From assembly GCA_913055875.1 (NCBI GenBank), contig CAJXJY010000003.1:248001-312000 (forward strand): DNA of 64,000 nucleotides, given 5' to 3'. Each line of letters begins with the position of its first letter. Position 1 is the first letter of the stretch. The translations under genes were made by a program, and so were the position numbers. Source of the stretch: an uncultured Altererythrobacter sp. GTDB lineage: Bacteria; Pseudomonadota; Alphaproteobacteria; Sphingomonadales; Sphingomonadaceae. Shown piece after piece: positions 1 through 8,919 of the stretch. The notes under the pieces were generated by a model that was not told the origin of the DNA, searched no databases, and was given only the letters and a program-made list of their open reading frames with translations.

Positions 1-1993
1 TCCACACGTTGAGCCGTTCGACCGCAATCCGCGTCGGACCGCCTTCAGGCGCGAACAGGCCGAGCGTGCCGTCGAACCGGCCGAGCAGCGACTGCCCCTC
101 GGTTTCGATCGCGAAACCCTCTTCGGTGGGCGAAATGGCGACGCGGACGTCCTTGAGGCCCGCCGCGGGGAGCGGATCGGCGAACACCAGCACCGCGTTC
201 GGCCCGCCGCCGTCGAGCGAGGCCTCGACCGTGAACGGCCCGTAATCGACATGCCGTCCGGTGCCCGCGACGCTGGTCGTGCCATCGGCGATCCGCCCGT
301 CGAGATCGAGCTGTAACTTCTCGGCCTCGACCGAAACGCGGCGGAAGGTCAGCGGCGCGGCGGCGCCCATCGCGACCCCACCCCGAAAGGCGATCGAGGG
401 GCCGGCAAGGTTCGCCATCGTCGCATTGGTGACCTGCGGGATGCGCCCGCGGAAGTCGGCGTCGAGCGTCCACGGTACGCCGTCTGCGAGCTTGAACACG
501 ATATCCGCCCCGGCATTGACCGTACCGATATTGTCGAAGGTCAGTCCGTTTACCGCGACCGGCCCGGCCAGCGCATAGGCGCCAACCTCCGGTCGTCCGC
601 GCAGCGCGAGTCTGGCAGTGGCGCCGGGGAAAGCGATCGCGAGATCGTCCGACAGGACTTCGCGCCCGGTATAGACCACCGTTCCCTCGAGCGTGCCGTT
701 CGCCAGTCGTGGATCGAGCCACGCATTGCCGCTCTCGATCCGCCCGATCCGGGCGTCGACCGGCAGCGTCCAGCGCGCGCCGTCATAGGTTGCGGTGCCC
801 TGCTGCGTAATACCGGCGATCACCGTCTCGCCGCTGACCAGCCGTTCCATCTGCAACTCGTGTTCGACGGTAAGCTCGCGGAACGCACCGTCGAGCGTCG
901 CGGCGAAGCGCGCGCCTTCGAAGCGCAGGTCGGGCGAGAACAGCGCCGGGTTCGCCAGATTGCCGGTGACGCGGAAATCCTCGAACGCATTGCCCGCCAG
1001 ATCGGCGATGCCGGCGCCATCGGCATTGACCCCTCCGGCACGGATCGCGAACTCGCCGTCGAGTACGCTATCTTCGAGCGTACCCGCGGCGGCCAGCGAC
1101 ACCGTCTCACCCAGCGCGTTGGCGATCAGCCCCTCGACCGCGTCGCCCGGATAGGCCTGACCGACGATGCGGTAACGCCCCGCGCGGTTGCCGAGGCGGA
1201 AGGCGGAGAACACCTCGCCATCGCGCCGCACCACCAGCGCGCCGCGCCACGCGCTCCAGCTGCCGTCGCCGAGGATACGCGCTTCGTAACCCGCCTCGGC
1301 CCCGAGCAGCCCGGCCACCACCCCGCCCTGCGGCGCGCGGTAATCGAGATCGATATCGAACGTGTCGCCGTCGGGCTCGGCGTCGACCAGCAGCGCGAGC
1401 ATGTCCTGCTCGCCGAACGTTCCATCCGCCTTCAGCATGACGCGGCCTGAGCGAATATCCGCCTTCGCGGTCAGATTGACCTTGTGCGCCTCGTCGCCGA
1501 CCAGCCCCGGCGCCACGGTCAGGTCGTCGATGACGAATTCGTCGATCCGGATATCGAAGTCGGGCAGGATCGGCGCGTCGGGATCGCCCGGCAGCAATTC
1601 GGGCATGCGCAGCAGCGTGCCGCGCTTCGCCACCAGCTTGCGCACGTCGAGTCCGCTGGTGATCCAGCTCAGCGGACGCCAGTCGAGTTCGGCCTCGGGA
1701 ATGGTCAGGAACGGGCCCTTGGGATCGGACAGCACGATGTCGTGCAGGGTCGCCTCGCCGTAGATATCGCCCTCGATCCGGCCGATCTCGATTCTCAGCC
1801 CGGAGGCGGGCGCCACCTGCGCGATCTGGTCGGCGATGAAGCGCTGGCCGATCGGGCTGTTGAGCACCGCGAGCCCGATCAGCAGCAGCCCGAGCAGGCT
1901 CGCGAGGGCGATGCCGAACCATTTCGCGAGCTTGCGCTTGCGGAAACGGCGCGGCGCGGGTTCGGGCGCGTCTTCGATCACGGCCTCGGCCAT
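1..1993 (-). CDS. tamB: Translocation/assembly module TamB, inner-membrane-anchored (C-terminus beyond window)
   Basis: Reading the minus strand from the ATG at 1993 gives one open frame to the window edge (about 664 residues, incomplete). The N-terminus is basic (RRFRKRKLAKW) followed by one hydrophobic helix (residues about 26-45), then long beta-rich sequence with recurring 'I-E-G-D' and 'L-D-W-R-P' patterns typical of AsmA/TamB proteins. TamB spans the periplasm and works with TamA in outer-membrane protein and lipid transport. Its start codon shares one base with the stop of tamA (TGATG), so the pair is almost certainly translationally coupled. The DUF490 C-terminal domain is not in the window. 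Family assignment comes from architecture and from the tamA neighbour. Confidence 0.86.
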   Translation of the reverse strand, partial: MAEAVIEDAPEPAPRRFRKRKLAKWFGIALASLLGLLLIGLAVLNSPIGQRFIADQIAQVAPASGLRIEIGRIEGDIYGEATLHDIVLSDPKGPFLTIPEAELDWRPLSWITSGLDVRKLVAKRGTLLRMPELLPGDPDAPILPDFDIRIDEFVIDDLTVAPGLVGDEAHKVNLTAKADIRSGRVMLKADGTFGEQDMLALLVDAEPDGDTFDIDLDYRAPQGGVVAGLLGAEAGYEARILGDGSWSAWRGALVVRRDGEVFSAFRLGNRAGRYRIVGQAYPGDAVEGLIANALGETVSLAAAGTLEDSVLDGEFAIRAGGVNADGAGIADLAGNAFEDFRVTGNLANPALFSPDLRFEGARFAATLDGAFRELTVEHELQMERLVSGETVIAGITQQGTATYDGARWTLPVDARIGRIESGNAWLDPRLANGTLEGTVVYTGREVLSDDLAIAFPGATARLALRGRPEVGAYALAGPVAVNGLTFDNIGTVNAGADIVFKLADGVPWTLDADFRGRIPQVTNATMANLAGPSIAFRGGVAMGAAAPLTFRRVSVEAEKLQLDLDGRIADGTTSVAGTGRHVDYGPFTVEASLDGGGPNAVLVFADPLPAAGLKDVRVAISPTEEGFAIETEGQSLLGRFDGTLGLFAPEGGPTRIAVERLNVW

Positions 1994-4107
1994 CAGAAGG
2001 CCTGCCCGAGCGAGACGTAGACCGCGATCGGACTGTCGCCCGGCCCCGGGTTGAGCGGGGTCGCGACATCGACGCGGATCGGCCCGAAACCGGTGTGATA
2101 GCGCACCCCGACGCCCGCGCCGATGCGGACGGTGTCGAAATCGGGCACGGGATCGGTGCCGACCGACCCGGCATCGACGAACGGCACCACCGACACTGCC
2201 CCGTCGAGAAATCCGGTACGGATACGCCCTTCGAGCGACACTTCGACCAGCGAGCGCCCGCCGGTCGGATTGCCGAACGCATCGCGCGGACCGATCAGTT
2301 GGTAGCCGTAGCCGCGCACCGACGATCCGCCACCGGCATAGAGCCGCCGCGAGGGCGCGATATTGGTGAGGCCGGTTCCGGGAATGCTCGCCAGCCGCAC
2401 GCGGCCGGCGATCACGTTCCCTTCGCCGATCTCCTGATAGTAACTCGCATCGGCCTGGCTGCGCAGGTAGAAGCTTTCGACCCCCTGCGTGCGCGAGATC
2501 TCGGGCGAAAGCCGGCCGCCCACGCGGAAGCCTTCGGTCGGATCGAGCAGGTCGTCGGTAGTATCGACCTGCGCGTAGAGCGGGATCGCGCCGACGAAAT
2601 AGGTCTGCCGCGGCTGTGCCACACCGCCGATCGCGGCGGGCCGCTCGTCGGTCGCGACCGTTTCGAGGCCGACGCTCCAGCTCAATGGCTTCTGGAACAG
2701 CAGCGTCGAAGTGCGCTCGAAGGTTCCGATCAGCGACACGGTGTTGGCATCGAACGCATCGCTGTCGATGGTCGATGCGAAGGCGTCGATCGTCAGGATC
2801 TTGTCGCGGCCGGTGAAATTGTTCTTGCGGAAGGTGACGCCGAGCAGCTGTTCCTGCGTACCCGCGATCGCGCGCACCTTGAGCGAGCCTTCGGGCGGGA
2901 ACAGGTTGCGGTGTTCCCAACTCGCCTGGATGCGGAAGCCCTCTTCCGATCCGTAGCCGATCGCACCGGCGATGGTGCGCAGCTCAGCCTTGGTCATTTC
3001 GACGTCGAGCGCAACGGTGCCCGGCTCGTCGCCCTGCGGCGGCGTAACCTCGCGCGGGGTGACGGTGACCGACGAGACGAGCCCGGTCGCGGTGATCGCC
3101 CGTCGCAGATCCTGCTGCAGCGTGCGCTGGTACGTGTCGCCCGGCTCGAACCGCGCGATGCTCGCCAGATGCCGCCCGGACAGGAAATCGGGCAGGTTGC
3201 TGACGACTTCGCCGAAAGCGTATTTGCCATTGGGTCGCACGGGCAAAGTCAAGTCGCCTTCGGTCCGCGCGTGATCGACCAGCAATTCGGGCTCGTCGAT
3301 TTCGGCGAAGGGATAGCCGGTCTCGCCCAGCGCGAGGTCGAGATCGAACTGCTCCTCGACGATCTTGTAGCTCGACATGAAATCGCCGGGCTGGATTTCG
3401 AAGGCTGCGCGCAAGGCATCCGCGTCGGGAGCCTGCATCAGCTCGCCGAGGTCGATCGCGCCGAACCGGTAGCGCGCACCGGGCAGGATATCGAACCGCA
3501 CCCGCGGCGCATCCTCGCCCGCAGCCGCCTCTTCGCCGGGACGTATCCCGCCGACCGTGCGGATGATCTGCCCGTCGTAATAACCATAGGCGCGCAGTAA
3601 TTCGCCGAGCAGCTCCTGGTCCGCGCGCGCGCGCGCAGCAAGCTGGGCGATATTGTCCGCATCGCCGCCAAGCTCTTCGATGGTCGACAATTCCTCGAAC
3701 CGCTCTACGAATTCGGTCCGCAGCGGGAACTTCTCGACGTCGGCGGGGAAGCCGAGCACCAGGTAATCGTCGATACGTTCGAGTTCCGAGTCGAGCGGCA
3801 CGAACTCCTCGTCCGGCTCGAGATCGGCAAACCGGACATCTTCGTCGGGTTCCAACCGCTCGACCTCGGGCAGGTCGACCTCGTCGGGCCACTCGACCGC
3901 CATGTCGGGCATTTCGGCCATCGGCGAATCGGGTTCGAGCACCGGCTCCTCGGCCTCGATCGCGGCTTCGGTCTCCTCCGGCGTGTCTTCGACTTCGGCC
4001 CACGCCTCGGGGTCTTCAACCGCCGAATCGGGGATCAGGTCCTCCAGCCGCGGTGGGGCGTTCGGGTCTTGCGCGAAGGCCGGGCCGGCGCTGCAGGCCA
4101 GCACCAT
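1993..4107 (-). CDS. tamA: Outer-membrane assembly factor TamA (BamA/Omp85 superfamily)
   Basis: About 704 residues. A short hydrophobic leader ends at 'PAFAQ'. A very acidic segment rich in Glu, Asp and Pro (roughly residues 15-150) follows, then POTRA-like sequence and a C-terminal Omp85 beta-barrel ending in Phe (YVSLGQAF). Barrel features include 'RLYAGGGSSVRGYGYQ' and 'GAGVGVRYHTGFGPIRVD', which match the conserved Omp85 end strands. TamA is the outer-membrane partner of TamB, encoded immediately downstream. The frame stays open upstream into bpt, but the first ATG after the bpt stop is at 4107. The signal peptide from that ATG looks short, so a non-ATG start a few codons upstream is possible. 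The acidic N-terminal extension makes the protein longer than enterobacterial TamA. Confidence 0.88.
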   Translation of the reverse strand: MVLACSAGPAFAQDPNAPPRLEDLIPDSAVEDPEAWAEVEDTPEETEAAIEAEEPVLEPDSPMAEMPDMAVEWPDEVDLPEVERLEPDEDVRFADLEPDEEFVPLDSELERIDDYLVLGFPADVEKFPLRTEFVERFEELSTIEELGGDADNIAQLAARARADQELLGELLRAYGYYDGQIIRTVGGIRPGEEAAAGEDAPRVRFDILPGARYRFGAIDLGELMQAPDADALRAAFEIQPGDFMSSYKIVEEQFDLDLALGETGYPFAEIDEPELLVDHARTEGDLTLPVRPNGKYAFGEVVSNLPDFLSGRHLASIARFEPGDTYQRTLQQDLRRAITATGLVSSVTVTPREVTPPQGDEPGTVALDVEMTKAELRTIAGAIGYGSEEGFRIQASWEHRNLFPPEGSLKVRAIAGTQEQLLGVTFRKNNFTGRDKILTIDAFASTIDSDAFDANTVSLIGTFERTSTLLFQKPLSWSVGLETVATDERPAAIGGVAQPRQTYFVGAIPLYAQVDTTDDLLDPTEGFRVGGRLSPEISRTQGVESFYLRSQADASYYQEIGEGNVIAGRVRLASIPGTGLTNIAPSRRLYAGGGSSVRGYGYQLIGPRDAFGNPTGGRSLVEVSLEGRIRTGFLDGAVSVVPFVDAGSVGTDPVPDFDTVRIGAGVGVRYHTGFGPIRVDVATPLNPGPGDSPIAVYVSLGQAF

Positions 4108-4129
4108 CGCCAGCGTCAGCGAGACGCGG

Positions 4130-4975
4130 CTAGTCGACCAGCCGGTACTGCTGCTGCGAGCCGTCCTTGGCGGCGGCGGCGTCGCTGCGCTGCTCGCTTC
4201 TGTGCCCGGCGACGGCGCGGGCGATGAGCGCGTCCTGCTCTTCGCGGGTGACGCGCTGCCAGCCTTCGCGGCCAAGCTTTTCCAGAGGGCGATAGCGAAT
4301 CTTGTACTGCATCCGGCCCGATCCCTCGACCCAGTAGCCGAGATAGACATAGGGCAGCCGTTCCTCTGCCGCCCGCCGGATGTGATCGAGGATGATGTAG
4401 TTGCCAAGTCCGGACCGCGCCTCGTGTTCCGGGTCGTAGAACGAATAGATCATCGACAACCCGTCGCCTTGCCGGTCGGTGAGGCACGCGCCGACGAGTC
4501 GGCCCGGCTGCGACCCTTCCGGGGGCTCCCTGTATTCAATCACATAGCTGGATACGGGCGTATGTTCCACCATATCCGCATAGTCCATCTCTTCCATCGC
4601 AGCCATGCCGCCGCCGGGGTGGCGGACACCGAGATAGTGCTGCAGCAATTCGAACTGCTCCTCGGTCGCCCAGGGGCGGCATTCGGTGGCAACGAGATCG
4701 GAATTGCGCTTCAGGTTGCGCGCCTGCGTTTTCGACGGCTCGAACTCCCCGGCCACCACCCGCACCGAAACGCAGGCCTGGCAGTCGAGGCAGCTGGGCC
4801 GGTAGGCGACGGTCTGGCTGCGGCGGAAACCGATTCGTCCGAGCGCCTCGTTCAACTGCTCCGCATGCGGCCCCTTCAGTTCGGTGAATACCTTGCGCTC
4901 CGACCGGTCCGGCAGATACGGGCACGGCGCGGGCGAGGTCACGAAAAAGCGCGGGAAGCGAACGGGTGCCGTCAC
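4130..4975 (-). CDS. bpt: Aspartate/glutamate leucyltransferase (arginyl-tRNA--protein transferase family)
   Basis: 281 residues, full length for the family. It transfers leucine from charged tRNA to proteins with acidic N-terminal residues, producing N-degrons for ClpAP/ClpS-type degradation. Visible signatures are the N-terminal Cys cluster 'PSCLDCQAC' (residues about 61-69), 'SMIYSFYDP' and '[14 protein letters not shown]' near the C-terminus. These are diagnostic of bacterial ATE/Bpt proteins. The gene lies upstream of tamA on the same strand with about 20 bp between them, so co-transcription is likely. The bpt versus aat assignment is from sequence pattern alone; the Cys cluster favours Bpt. 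Confidence 0.93.
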   Translation of the reverse strand: MTAPVRFPRFFVTSPAPCPYLPDRSERKVFTELKGPHAEQLNEALGRIGFRRSQTVAYRPSCLDCQACVSVRVVAGEFEPSKTQARNLKRNSDLVATECRPWATEEQFELLQHYLGVRHPGGGMAAMEEMDYADMVEHTPVSSYVIEYREPPEGSQPGRLVGACLTDRQGDGLSMIYSFYDPEHEARSGLGNYIILDHIRRAAEERLPYVYLGYWVEGSGRMQYKIRYRPLEKLGREGWQRVTREEQDALIARAVAGHRSEQRSDAAAAKDGSQQQYRLVD

Positions 4976-5063
4976 GGCTGGGCCTGGTCCTCTCGTCCAA
5001 AGAATCGGTTGGCTGCGAACGAACTCGGATTATGCATGGACAGGCCGCGAGGTAAAAGGGTTT

Positions 5064-5093
5064 TAACCATCGGGACGGGCCCGATCGTGGTTA
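5064..5093. promoter_or_regulatory. Imperfect inverted repeat between ilvA and bpt
   Basis: Outer arms TAACCA (5064-5069) and TGGTTA (5088-5093) flank inner arms TCGGG and CCCGA. The spacer lies downstream of ilvA and upstream of bpt, both on the minus strand. No clear U-tract follows on either strand, so it could be an operator for bpt or a weak terminator of ilvA. TTAACCAT at 5063-5070 resembles a CtrA half-site. Confidence 0.35.
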
Positions 5094-5138
5094 CTTTGCA
5101 CAGCCGGGACACTCGCCGGGGCAAAAGTTAACCCGCGT

Positions 5139-6392
5139 TCAATCCAGTTCCACCCGGCTGACCGAATAGCCCTTTTCGCGCATCGAATCGATCAGCGCCT
5201 CGAGCTGTTCGGCATCGCGCGCCTCGCATTCGATATCGGTGATCAGCCCCTTGGCGGGCAGCGTGGTGAAGATGCGCTGGTGGTAGATCTCGATGATGTT
5301 GACGTTGTGCGCGTCGAATTCGCGCATCACCTTGTAGAGCGAGCCGGGCCGGTCCTGCAGCGTGATCCGCAGCCGCGCCAGCCGCCCCGACCGTGCAAGG
5401 TCGCGCAGCAGCACATTGGCGAGCAGCCTGGTGTCGATATTGCCGCCGCACAGCACCAGCCCGACCTTGCGCCCGGCGAAACGTTCGGGATGCGCGAGCA
5501 CCGCGGCGAGCCCGGCGGCGCCGGCACCTTCGACCACGGTCTTCTCGATCTGCAGCAGCAGCGAGACCGCCTTTTCGAGCTTGTCTTCCTCGACCAGCAG
5601 GATTTCGTCGACCCGCTCTGCGATCACCCTGGCGGTGAACTCGCCCGGTTCCTTGACCGCTATGCCTTCGGCGAGCGTGTCGCCGCCGCATTCGCGCTGC
5701 TCGCCGGTGATCCGCGCGAACATCGACGGAAACAGCGCCGCCTGCACGCCGACCACATCCATCTCGGGCTTCAGCGCGCGCGCCACGGTGGACATTCCAG
5801 AGATCAATCCGCCCCCGCCGATCGGCACGACTATGCAATCGATATCGGGCGCATCCTCGAGCATTTCGAGCGCAACCGTGCCCTGCCCCGCCGCGACTAC
5901 CGGATCGTCGAACGGGTGGACGAAGGTGAGCCCGAGCTCGCTTTCGAGCTTGCGTGCGTGCGCCTTGGCTTCGTCGAAGGTCTCGCCTTCGAGCACGACC
6001 TTGCCGCCGACGCTCTCGGTCTGCATGATCTTCACTGCGGGCGTGGTGCGCGGCATGACGATGGTGACCGGCACGCCGAGCCGCCTGCCGTGATAGCTCA
6101 GCCCCTGCGAATGATTGCCCGCCGACGCGGCGATGACGCCGCGCTCCCGCGCTTCCTCGTCCATCAGCAGCAGCGCGTTGAGCGCGCCGCGTTCCTTGTA
6201 GGCCGCGGTGAATTGCTGGTTCTCGAATTTGAGCCAGATTTCCGCCCCGGTCATTTCCGACAGCGTCTCGCTCCGCATGGTCGGAGTGCGGACGACCGCG
6301 CCGCGGATCCGGTCGGCCGCCGCGCGCACGTCGCCGATGGTCAGCGGCAGGCTGTCTTCCTGGTCGGGTGCGGAGGCTTGGCTCTGGCTCAT
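5139..6392 (-). CDS. ilvA: Threonine ammonia-lyase with C-terminal ACT domain
   Basis: 417 residues. PLP-dependent deamination of threonine to 2-oxobutyrate, the first step of isoleucine synthesis or threonine catabolism. The PLP lysine is in 'FTAAYKERGA' (Lys66), the substrate loop is 'SAGNHSQG', and the glycine-rich phosphate loop is 'PIGGGGLISG'. A C-terminal ACT domain of about 80 residues starts near 'LARLRITLQDRPGSL'. The single ACT domain matches the shorter 'catabolic-like' IlvA common in alphaproteobacteria. The ATG at 6392 was chosen because the family's N-terminus (TIGDVRAAADRIRG) begins about 18 residues later; the frame is open far upstream but only antisense to the next gene. 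It is divergent from the amidohydrolase with a 135-bp shared promoter region. Confidence 0.93.
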   Translation of the reverse strand: MSQSQASAPDQEDSLPLTIGDVRAAADRIRGAVVRTPTMRSETLSEMTGAEIWLKFENQQFTAAYKERGALNALLLMDEEARERGVIAASAGNHSQGLSYHGRRLGVPVTIVMPRTTPAVKIMQTESVGGKVVLEGETFDEAKAHARKLESELGLTFVHPFDDPVVAAGQGTVALEMLEDAPDIDCIVVPIGGGGLISGMSTVARALKPEMDVVGVQAALFPSMFARITGEQRECGGDTLAEGIAVKEPGEFTARVIAERVDEILLVEEDKLEKAVSLLLQIEKTVVEGAGAAGLAAVLAHPERFAGRKVGLVLCGGNIDTRLLANVLLRDLARSGRLARLRITLQDRPGSLYKVMREFDAHNVNIIEIYHQRIFTTLPAKGLITDIECEARDAEQLEALIDSMREKGYSVSRVELD

Positions 6393-6527
6393 GGGGCGGT
6401 TGCCGTAAGCGAAAAGGGCGGGCGGGGGAACCTGCCTTTGGACAAGCCGCGGCAAAGAATTGCTTTGCGCGGCGTTTTCGGCGAGGCCCGACACGCACAC
6501 GAACCGCCGCTCCGGGAATGCCTGCCA

Positions 6528-8204
6528 ATGAATTTTCGCCTCTCCGCCTGTCTCGCCGCGCTGGCATTCGGCGTCGCCGAGCCCGCAGCAGCCGACACGC
6601 TGATCGACAATATCCAGGGCATCGCCCTCGACGAAGACGGCAATGTCGATCGCTTCAGCGCGATGTGGATCGACGACGACGGGCGGATCAAGCAATTGCT
6701 CGACCGCGGCGACGAACGCCCGACCGGGGTCGATTTTCTGACCGACGGCAAGGGCAATTATGTCATTCCCGGTCTGATCGACGCGCATGCGCATGTCATG
6801 GGGATCGGCTTCGGCGCCTTGACGCTCGATCTTTCGGGCACGACCTCGCTCGAAGAGGCGCAGGCGCTGATCCGCGAATATGCCGCAGCCAATCCGGGAC
6901 GCCGCTGGATCCTGGGGCGCGGCTGGAACCAGGAAAAGTGGGGCCTCGGCCGCTTTCCGACCGCGGCCGAGCTCGATGCCGCCGTCCCCGATCGCGCGGT
7001 GTGGCTGCAGCGGGTCGACGGCCATGCGGGCTGGGCCAACACGATGGCGATGGACCTGGCGGGAATCACTCCATCGACGAAAGACCCGGTGGGCGGACGC
7101 ATCGAGCGGATCGGCAAATCGCTGCGTCCCGCCGGCGTTTTCGTCGATGCGGCGGCGGAGTTGGTCGAGCAGGTGGTTCCCGCGCCCCGGCCGGACGACC
7201 GCGATGTCGCACTCGCACAGGCGCAGGACATCCTGCTTGCGCACGGGATCACCGCTGTCGCCGACATGGGCAGTACGATCGAGGACTGGCAGAGCTTCCG
7301 CCGGGCAGGCGATTCGGGCTGGCTCAGGATGCGCATCATGTCCTACGCCGCCGGGGTCGAGGCGATGCAGTTGATCGGCGGCCCCGGACCCTCGCCATGG
7401 CTCTACGAGGACAGGCTGCGGCTCAACGGGGTGAAGCTCTATCTCGACGGCGCGCTCGGCTCGCGCGGGGCGTGGCTGAAAGAGCCCTATGCCGACGATC
7501 CGGGCAATACCGGCCTGCCGCTGGTGACCCCGGCGCAGCTGCGCAACATGATGAGCCGCGCGGCGCTCGACCGCTTCCAGATCGCGGTCCACGCGATCGG
7601 CGATGCCGCCAATGCCGAAGTGCTGAACGCGATCGACGAACTCTCGCACACCTATACCGGCGAGCGGCGCTGGCGGATCGAGCACGCCCAGATCGTCGAC
7701 CCTGCCGATATCGCGAAATTCGGCCGCCACGGCATCGTCGCCTCGATGCAGCCGGTGCACCAGACATCCGACCGGCTGATGGCCGAGGCGCGGCTCGATC
7801 CGCCGCGGCTGGCGGGCGCCTATGCCTGGCGCAGCATCGCCGGAACCGGTGCGGTGCTGGCGTTCGGATCGGATGCTCCGGTCGAATCGCCCGATCCCTT
7901 CGCCGGGATGGCAGCAGCCTACACCCGCCAGGATGCCGCCGGCGAGCCGTTCGGAGGATGGCTGCCGGGCGAGCGCGTCACGCGCGAAGCCGCGCTGCTC
8001 GGTTTCACCCATGGCGGGGCTTATGCGGGGTTCGCGGAAGACCGCTTCGGTCGTCTCGAGCCGGGACTGTGGGCCGACTTCGTGATCGTGGACCGCGATC
8101 CCTTCCTTGCGACCCCCGCCGAACTGCGTGAAACGCGCGTGCTGCAGACTTGGGTCGGTGGCGAGCGGGTATACCTCGCCGCCGATCGAGCGACGGGACG
8201 GTGA
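6528..8204 (+). CDS. Exported amidohydrolase family 3 (YtcJ-like) protein
   Basis: 558 residues with a Sec-type leader (MNFRLSACLAALAFGVAEPAAA). Metal-binding signatures of the amidohydrolase superfamily are visible: 'GLIDAHAHVMG' (HxH), a central Lys in 'GVKLYLDGALGSRGAW', 'VHAIGDAAN', 'RIEHAQIV' and the final Asp in 'AFGSDAPVE'. This is the complete YtcJ/NfdA-type amidohydrolase_3 set. Substrate cannot be told from sequence; the leader predicts the periplasm. The ATG at 6528 gives the leader directly, and it is divergent from ilvA. Monocistronic by layout, with a long spacer downstream. Confidence 0.9.
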   Translation: MNFRLSACLAALAFGVAEPAAADTLIDNIQGIALDEDGNVDRFSAMWIDDDGRIKQLLDRGDERPTGVDFLTDGKGNYVIPGLIDAHAHVMGIGFGALTLDLSGTTSLEEAQALIREYAAANPGRRWILGRGWNQEKWGLGRFPTAAELDAAVPDRAVWLQRVDGHAGWANTMAMDLAGITPSTKDPVGGRIERIGKSLRPAGVFVDAAAELVEQVVPAPRPDDRDVALAQAQDILLAHGITAVADMGSTIEDWQSFRRAGDSGWLRMRIMSYAAGVEAMQLIGGPGPSPWLYEDRLRLNGVKLYLDGALGSRGAWLKEPYADDPGNTGLPLVTPAQLRNMMSRAALDRFQIAVHAIGDAANAEVLNAIDELSHTYTGERRWRIEHAQIVDPADIAKFGRHGIVASMQPVHQTSDRLMAEARLDPPRLAGAYAWRSIAGTGAVLAFGSDAPVESPDPFAGMAAAYTRQDAAGEPFGGWLPGERVTREAALLGFTHGGAYAGFAEDRFGRLEPGLWADFVIVDRDPFLATPAELRETRVLQTWVGGERVYLAADRATGR

Positions 8205-8571
8205 TCGCATAAGACAAGCCGTTGAGAAACGAGCGATTTACCGGAACTGGGCCGGGATTTAAACGTATTGTAACCAGGCCATGGCAAGAACCCCGCTGCA
8301 TATGGGCGATTGCCGGCTTGGCGGATCCTTCCGGGAACCGTCCGGGATTTGCGCCGTTGACGTGGAGCGGCAATTTGGAGGGGAAGGGAAACCCAGACTT
8401 TCCAATTGTATGTCGCAATGCACAACGGGGTATGGCAAAATCCCGATTGGTGTTACCATTGGGTAACATGCCACGAGTTTTGACACGAATATGGGGTTGC
8501 CACCCGATCTCATAGGCCTTAGTGAGGCGTTGAGTTTGAACAAATTTAAAGAGCTCCGAGGAGACGATTCG
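8205..8571. promoter_or_regulatory. Long leader/promoter region with perfect inverted repeat at 8451-8468
   Basis: No convincing gene is present in these 367 bases; they are visibly more AT-rich than the neighbouring CDSs. A perfect inverted repeat, TGTTACC-ATTG-GGTAACA (8451-8468), looks like a dimeric repressor or activator site. A TTGACA hexamer follows at 8480-8485, but no good -10 box is obvious. The small exported protein starts at 8572 after a strong GAGGAG ribosome site (8559-8564). The placement suggests that the repeat controls that gene. Confidence 0.5.
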
Positions 8572-8823
8572 ATGAAGTTCCGCAATCTGCTTGCCGCGAC
8601 GGCAGCACTTTCCATGGCTGCATCGCCGGCCCTCGCGCAGTCCGATTTCCGTACCTCGGCTCCCGTCAGCGGCGAAAGCAACTTCGTCGGCGGTGGCGGT
8701 GGTGGCGGCGACCAGACCGACGGTTCGGCGATCATCCTCGCCATTCTCGCGGCTGCCGCGATCATCACCGGCATTATCATCGCTGCCGGCGGCGGTAACG
8801 ACGACGATCCGATCAGCGCTTGA
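8572..8823 (+). CDS. Small exported glycine-rich single-helix protein, function unknown
   Basis: 83 residues. A signal peptide (cleavage after 'SPALAQ') is followed by a polar stretch, a run of seven glycines, one hydrophobic helix rich in Ile and Ala (residues about 53-75) and an acidic tail (GNDDDPISA). A consensus GAGGAG ribosome site precedes the ATG, and an intrinsic terminator follows 25 bp after the stop, so this is a self-contained, probably well-expressed transcription unit. I recognise no domain. After cleavage it would be a mini membrane protein of roughly 60 residues. Confidence 0.72.
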   Translation: MKFRNLLAATAALSMAASPALAQSDFRTSAPVSGESNFVGGGGGGGDQTDGSAIILAILAAAAIITGIIIAAGGGNDDDPISA

Positions 8824-8848
8824 TCGGCATTGCAACCGAATAACGAAG

Positions 8849-8871
8849 CGGGGCCTGCGGGCCCCGTTTTT
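8849..8871 (+). terminator. Intrinsic terminator after small exported protein
   Basis: Stem CGGGGCC/GGCCCCG with a tetraloop, followed by five T residues on the plus strand. It sits 25 bp after the stop at 8823, in the convergent gap with tatC. Confidence 0.85.
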
Positions 8872-8919
8872 GTATCTGCAGTCGGTAAGCCTGCTACAGG
8901 TCCGAAAGGACTGTCGCGG

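Noticed and set aside
6393-8210. Upstream extension of the ilvA frame across the amidohydrolase
   Set aside because: The sequence before the ATG at 6392 is antisense to a well-supported amidohydrolase and unrelated to IlvA.
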